Positions 59,279 through 64,000 of a stretch of DNA of 64,000 nt are shown in pieces. The stretch spans positions 14,141 to 78,140 of the forward strand of contig JADKEA010000007.1 of NCBI GenBank assembly GCA_016718275.1, read 5' to 3'. Below the pieces are notes generated by a model. That model ran no database searches and had not been told where the DNA came from. It saw only the letters and a program-made list of their open reading frames with translations. The stretch's first letter is position 1. Each line of letters begins with the position of its first letter. Source of the DNA: Candidatus Villigracilis affinis (lineage in GTDB: Bacteria; Chloroflexota; Anaerolineae; Anaerolineales; Villigracilaceae). A program made the position numbers and the translations under genes.

Positions 59279-60966
59279 TTAACTTATTTTCAACCATTCC
59301 ACTTGATAGGATTGAAGCGTGACATTCGAAACCTGAATGGTCTGTCCCGTAAAAAGATCAACTGCTGATTTGTGTTTTGTAGAAAATGAAACGATTTGAT
59401 CGCAGACATTGTGCAAACACAGCACGCGTGATATGCCGTCAGGTGAAACGCGTTCAATTGCAAAAACGGACGGGTGAACATCCATAATGGTTTGTGTTCC
59501 ATGTGGATGAAACGCGGATGTACTGCTTCTGGCTTTCAATAGTTGAGAATACTTTGCGAAGACTCTTGAGCGCAGAGAATTCTCGTCTGCGAGTTCATTT
59601 TGCAGTTCGCCTAATTGCAACTTCTCGCGGTTGATCGTGCGGTTGCGGCCTGTTTGTTTTACGCCTTCGAGCCATCCACGTGAACCGAACAGGCTGTGAA
59701 AATAAATCCCGGGCATGCCGATGAACGAGAGCATGATGGCTTGCGCAGCGATGAAACGATTGATCTGTAAACTAATCGGCTCATTCGCATTTGGGTTGGA
59801 AAGCGCATCGAAATAATTAATATTCATCTCGTACGGGCTATGCGTACCGTCCGCGTTGTGCTTGTAGGAGATCAAACCGCCGTGTTCGAGGGTTTTGTTG
59901 ATCAGCGCGTTGATTTCCTCGTTTGAGAGAATGCCGCGTGCGGGGTTTATTCCAATGCCATCATGTGATGCGAGGAAGTTGAAAAAGGTTGTTTTATCGG
60001 AAGGCAGGGTCAGGGTCTTTGCCCAATTCGACAGTACACACGCATCGCCTGTGTGGAAGGTGTGCAAGGTTAACGGCGGCAGGGCGAAGTTGTAGACGAG
60101 CTGCGCTTCATTTGTCCCATCCCCGAAATAGGAGATGTTATCCACATGCGGAACATTCGTCTCAGTGATGAGATGGACATGCGGAGCGATTTCCAGTCAA
60201 TGTAGCTCGCAGAAATTGGATCACATGATGCGTTTGCGGCAGGTGAATGCAGGTCGTGCCGATTTCCTTCCACAAATAGGCAATCGCATCAAGGCGGATA
60301 AAGGTTGCGCCATGTTCGATATACATGAGTAAAACATCAAGGATTTCCAACAGCACTTCGGAATTTTTGAAATTGAGATCGATCTGGTCTTCGCTGAAGG
60401 TTGTCCAAACTTTTTTCTCGCCCGATGCCGTTTTGAATGTTGTCAACAATGGCAGAGCCCGTGGACGGACAACCTGGGAAAGATTTGGATCGCCTTCGAC
60501 AGTGATGAAATAATCGCGGTAATTCGAATCGTCGTGCAGGAATCCCTGAAACCATTCACTTTGCGACGAAATGTGATTGATCACGCCGTCAAACATCAGC
60601 CTAAAGTTCTGCATAGCTGACACATCGTTCCAATTGCCAAGCGCGGGATCGATCTGGCGGTAATCCACAACCGAAAATCCATCATCGGATGTCCACGGAT
60701 AGAAGGGCAGGATGTGGATTCCGCTGATAGTATCGGTCAAATATATTTCGCAAAACTTCCTGAGCGTTTTGCAACGGCTTTTCGTTTGATGCTTGAATCT
60801 GGTCGCCGTAAGTGATGAGGATCGAGTCTTGCTCACTTAATTCGCTATTGCGCGATTTGATGCGCGGACGATATTTGCTCAGTAAATTTTTTGTGCGTTC
60901 GAGCAGGCGCGTTGATTCATTTTCCCCGTATAAAAAAGTGAGATGGTCAAGCAGTTTTTTTGTCAT
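59279..60966 (-). CDS. GH13 sucrose-phosphorylase-like enzyme (glucosylglycerate phosphorylase?), two frameshifts
   Basis: Three frames make one GH13 protein of about 560 residues. Frame one (60966 to about 60750) is the N-terminal helix region; frame two (to about 60200) carries HILPFYPWTSDDGFSVVDY and the nucleophile FIRLDAIAYLWKEIG. The sequence just before frame three reads LITETNVPHVDNISYFGDG, placing the acid/base Glu. The rest shows FLASHDGIGINPARG and YFHSLFGSRGWLEGVKQTG. GH13_18 phosphorylases split glucosylglycerate or sucrose with phosphate; this fits recovery of glucose from the solute. The shared element and a terminator lie directly upstream. No ribosome site is visible at the ATG. 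Confidence 0.75.
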
Positions 60967-61006
60967 CAGACGTTTGTGGCTGGTGAAGAAAACTTGAATC
61001 CTCGTA

Positions 61007-61047
61007 AATTTTTATACCATGATTTTTGGGGCTTAAGATTAAATCCC
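61007..61047 (-). promoter_or_regulatory. Shared 41-bp element, copy upstream of the GH13 gene
   Basis: On the minus strand it runs GGGATTTAATCTTAAGCCCC then AAAAATCATGGTATAAAAATT, ending 40 bases before the GH13 start. It follows the terminator at 61057-61085 directly, so it is well placed to be a promoter. GGTATAAA could be the -10 region. Confidence 0.65.
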
Positions 61048-61056
61048 TGTAAAACG

Positions 61057-61085
61057 AAAACGACTATCACATTGACAGTCGTTTT
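61057..61085 (-). terminator. Terminator after the MGH1-like gene
   Basis: A 9-bp stem AAAACGACT / AGTCGTTTT with loop ATCACATTGAC, followed on the minus strand by CGTTTTACAGG. It ends the upstream transcript before the GH13 promoter element. Confidence 0.7.
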
Positions 61086-61095
61086 ATATTTGAGT

Positions 61096-63221
61096 TTACA
61101 TCTCAACAATACAGGCTTGTTCTTCTTTTACGATCACGCTTTCCCCGTTTGAAAAGGTTACCGTCGTTTGCTCCAATCCGCGTGAGATGGTGAGACCTTT
61201 ATATTTGATCGTCACAGGCCAGGGGAAGAGATTTTTGCCTTCGAGTTTTACTTTGACAGGGGAGAGGATCGTCACACCCAGTGTTTGCATGAATAACCCC
61301 ACAGGCGCGAAGCCATGCAATGAGTTGCGTTCGCCGATACCCGTCCCTTTTTCGGCGTGATAGCGGTTGTAGAAGGAGCGATTCTGTTTCAGGTTTTGGA
61401 TGACGCTGTTCATCAGGTGTGCGGTGAGGCGTGTGGCTTCGGCGCGAATCCGTATGCGAGCAGTCCTTCGCCGATCAACTGATTCCAGGGGAGGGTCACG
61501 CTCATCGAAACGGTATCAGCATCCGGGTTGGGTGAGACCGCGAGCGATGGAAATCCAAACGGCCGATCGAATCGATCCGCGGTCAGCAGGTTGCGTCCGA
61601 TCAATGCATTCGCCTGCTGCGTTTCGGGGATGCCCGCCCAGAGCGGCAATGCCAGCGTCAGGTCTTCGCCGGTGGTGTCGATTAGTTTTACAAGCACCTT
61701 GTCTTTTTCATCGAGGCCTGTCACGCTGACACGGCCCACGCGCGTAAATAACTTTTGCGTGGTGGCAACCAGCCCGCCCGTGCGCCATTGGAATTGATGA
61801 CCCAAAATGGTTTCGACTTCGCCTTTGGTTTTGGTGAAGTATTCGCTGATCTCCACTTCGGGTCGCTTCGCAGCTGGACTTTTGGTCTGGATCTCCACTA
61901 ACAAGCGGACTCCAGCTTCGAATTCCACTTTCGGGCGTGCGTTCCCGTTTCCTTTTTTCTTGGCGATGATCTGGCCTGTCGAAACCAAACCTGTTTCGCG
62001 GTCGCGATAGGAATAAAACTTTGATCCGCATTCCAGCTTGCGATAATGGATTTCTTGAGCGTCTCCGCCTGTGCCAGCACAAGCATGGTTTCTTCTTCGG
62101 GTTTGCCGAGCCGCTTTGCGATTTTCGCGATGGATTGTGCTTCACGATACAGCATCGCTTCCAAAGATGGACTGTGGACGAGTGAAATATCCAGCCCCTG
62201 AGACCACGGATGCCAGACATCGAAAACGGATTGTCATCGAAACCCCGTTTGCAGGATGTGATCCCATTCGGGGGCGCCATCGCGGTTGCGGTCGTGCGCG
62301 GAGGAGAACCATGCCCAGAAGAACTAATTAGCTTCGGAAAGGTTTGCAAGAAAGGCCTCATCTTGTGTGGCTTGATAATATTTCCACGCGAGGCTGGTAA
62401 GCAGGGGAGCGGCGATCAGTTTTCCGCGTTGGGCGCCGAGGCCGGGTTTGTTATCCAATTCGCCGTCTTCATCTTGCGTGGAAAGAAAATTGAGCAAAAG
62501 ATTTTTTGCGATGTGCGGCGCGCCGTGCAAAATGCTGGAGATGTAATAAGATTCCAGCGGCGATTGTCCATTCCACGAGGGCGGATAATCTCCACCGTCA
62601 CCTTTGCGTGAGAAGCCATTATCCACGTGGCGGGCGTTGACAAAAGATGGATTTGGCAAATGTTCGCTGCCGCTGAAGAATAATCCGTGCGCGGCTTTTT
62701 GACTGAACGCAAATGCGGCATCCCAATCGGGGTCGCCGGTGCGGATGTCTAATACTTGTGAGGCGTCGAGCAATTCGATGCGTGCGCGTTCCGCTTCCCA
62801 TGGGCGGGCGGCGCTGTGACGGGCCAGTTCGAACGACATGGCGACGGTGTCGAGCGCTGCCCTCAGCGAAGGTGATCTGCCGCGTGGCACCGGGACCAAG
62901 CTCCAGGGTCCAGCATGAGCGAGGGGGAACAAAATCGAGGGCCAGGAAGTTAGGAAAGAAGCGGCGCAGCGACGGTTTGGTGAAAAAGGTGTTAGGGTCA
63001 GTAACTGCAACGTTATTTTCGGTAAATCGCAGCGAAAGGCGCATCGAACGGGCGCGCAGACCGAAGGTGGTATAGAGAGAGATGGCGGCACGTTCGGGGT
63101 CGTTTGCTCCGAGTTCTACTTCCCAGATGTGGTCGTTGACGTAGTCTGGTTTGCACAGGCGGGCGTCCGCTGCCAGAGTGAGGTAGAGCGGGTCGCCAGG
63201 GCTTAAAGACCAATCACGCAT
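61096..63221 (-). CDS. MGH1-like glycoside hydrolase (mannosyl/glucosylglycerate hydrolase type), several frameshifts
   Basis: At least four frame changes (near 62890, 62340, 62000 and 61420) break one long gene of about 700 codons. The intact pieces are an N-terminal beta domain (LSPGDPLYLTLAADARL...LDFVPPRSCWTLELGPG), then an (alpha/alpha)6 core: FFSGSEHLPNPSFVNARHVD, GDYPPSWNGQSPLESYYISS, ALPLWAGIPETQQANALIG, and NRYHAEKGTGIGERNSLHG. This is the layout of MGH1-like (GH63-related) hydrolases acting on mannosyl- or glucosylglycerate. TACAAT lies six bases before the ATG at 63221, so the start is leaderless. Whether the breaks are real is undecided. Confidence 0.7.
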
Positions 63222-63350
63222 GGCGCAATTGTACGGGCGAAATGGCGAGAGGTCAAACGGGTATAATTTGTCGGACTTTGGTCGCTGGTCGGTTGGGTTA
63301 CAAGTTGGCTAGTTGAATCAACTAACTACTACAAGACGAGGAGACTAACA

Positions 63351-63795
63351 ATGGCTGGACTTTATTTTGAGGAGTTTTCTGTCGGGCAAAATTTCAATAC
63401 GGTTGGGCGCACGGTCAGTGAAGGTGATATTTTCAACTTTGCCAGTCTAACGGGCGACTTTAATCAGATCCGGATGCGGCTTTTGCTGCGACGACTCAAT
63501 TCGGTCAGCGCATCGCTCATGGACTTTTGGGCCTGTCACTCGCCACAGGCTTGATCATGCGGACGGGATTGCTGGAAGGCACTGTCCTCGCTTTTCGCGA
63601 GATCAACGAGTGGAAGTTCGTCAAACCCTTTTACATTGGCGATACGATCTACGCCGAATTGACCGTGACCGAAACGAAAGCCCTGCCGCGTATCGGCGGC
63701 GGCGCCTTGATCTCGTCCATTGCCGTGAAAAACCAAATGATGATATTTGTCAGCGCGGTTCGTTGAACTTGCTGGTGTTGAGCAAGCCAAAATAA
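63351..63795 (+). CDS. MaoC-like dehydratase/hydratase, two frameshifts
   Basis: A hot-dog-fold protein of about 145 residues in three pieces: YFEEFSVGQNFNTVGRTV, then the hydratase motif region FNFASLTGDFNQI, then LLGLSLATGLIMRTGLLEGT and FVKPFYIGDTIYAEL, and a last piece reading NDDICQRGSLNLLVLSK. The third frame (63610-63795) is needed for the correct ending. Breaks lie near 63470 and 63735. MaoC proteins hydrate enoyl-CoA or related thioesters. GAGGAG precedes the ATG at 63351, and a TATAAT-like box lies at 63262-63267. It is divergent from the MGH1-like gene. Confidence 0.75.
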
Positions 63796-64000
63796 AGCTT
63801 TTTATCCGCAGATTTCACAGATTGAAAAATCACTAGTTTGTGAAATCTGCGCAACACTTGTACTGCGCCAAGCACAGTGCGGTGCAAGTGTCTGCGGGAT
63901 GTAAATTCCGAGTAACGAAGACAACGACCGATTACGCCGAATTATCAAATCGGAAGAAGATACAAGAGGAGCGTACCTGCGCCGATCGACCCAACTTCAG
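63796..64000. other. Intergenic region with hairpins, no gene seen
   Basis: A 12-bp stem GCAGATTTCACA / TGTGAAATCTGC (63808-63850) and a second imperfect hairpin around ACACTTG...CAAGTGT (63854-63892). No coding frame with a ribosome site. The first hairpin resembles intergenic tracts scattered over this genome region. Confidence 0.5.

Noticed and set aside
1..64000. CRISPR array, phage or transposon
   Set aside because: No regular spacer repeat, cas gene, transposase, integrase or capsid gene was found on either strand.

Overview
The window looks like a chromosomal piece of a Chloroflexota bacterium, most likely class Anaerolineae, probably from a metagenome assembly. The evidence is indirect: many lipoproteins with Thr/Pro/Glu-rich linkers, an S-layer-anchored glycosidase, a fused E1 2-oxoacid dehydrogenase, and gene-start and intergenic-repeat styles I associate with that class. 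Nothing here fixes the genus. No rRNA, transposase, phage or CRISPR was seen; there are two serine tRNAs.

Region 1 (1-8.5 kb) is an integron gene-cassette array. About ten attC-like sites separate small, same-strand cassettes: ICMT-like methyltransferase, diguanylate cyclase, two DUF1801, two RibD/DHFR-like, two GNAT, a DfsB-like bundle, a SnoaL-like protein and an SPFH protein. No integrase lies in the window. A zincin follows the last attC. Region 2 (8.5-16.5 kb) holds accessory enzymes: hydrolase, P-loop kinase, SLH-GH8 glycosidase, a frameshifted dipeptidase, DinB, two tRNA-Ser and a methyltransferase.

Region 3 (16.6-24.1 kb, minus) is 2-oxoacid dehydrogenase metabolism: fused E1, E2, then a methyltransferase, an unknown protein and an ICMT-like enzyme in overlapping frames, with E3 (lpdA) as a separate unit. 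Region 4 (24.4-33.2 kb) is cell-envelope redox: an HdrD/GlpC-like membrane Fe-S protein, a LysR regulator, a lipoprotein with four rhodanese domains, a lipoprotein with 13 CxxCH motifs interrupted by an in-frame TGA, and a GGDEF protein. Region 5 (33.2-52.3 kb) is mostly housekeeping: mutL, HAD, CtpA, Zn peptidase, flippase-like protein, a helicase with an embedded HNH motif, chromate transporter, two-component system, haem-binding lipoprotein, ssb, panC, paired alpha/beta hydrolases and a propeller lipoprotein.

Region 6 (52.3-63.8 kb, mostly minus) is the most interesting. A CPA2 cation/proton antiporter without its own RCK domain is followed by three small PII/DarA-like signalling proteins. 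Upstream lies a probable glucosylglycerate-type compatible-solute locus: a GpgS glycosyltransferase fused to two universal-stress domains, two GT4 enzymes, a GH13 phosphorylase-like enzyme and an MGH1-like hydrolase. A nearly identical 41-42 bp element precedes both the antiporter and the GH13 gene, which suggests one osmotic-stress regulon. Many genes in this last 10 kb carry single-base frameshifts, and the two I could resolve near the gpgS start and middle look like missing bases, so assembly error is likely.

Several genes start only 6-9 nt after a TATAAT-like box, which implies leaderless transcripts.
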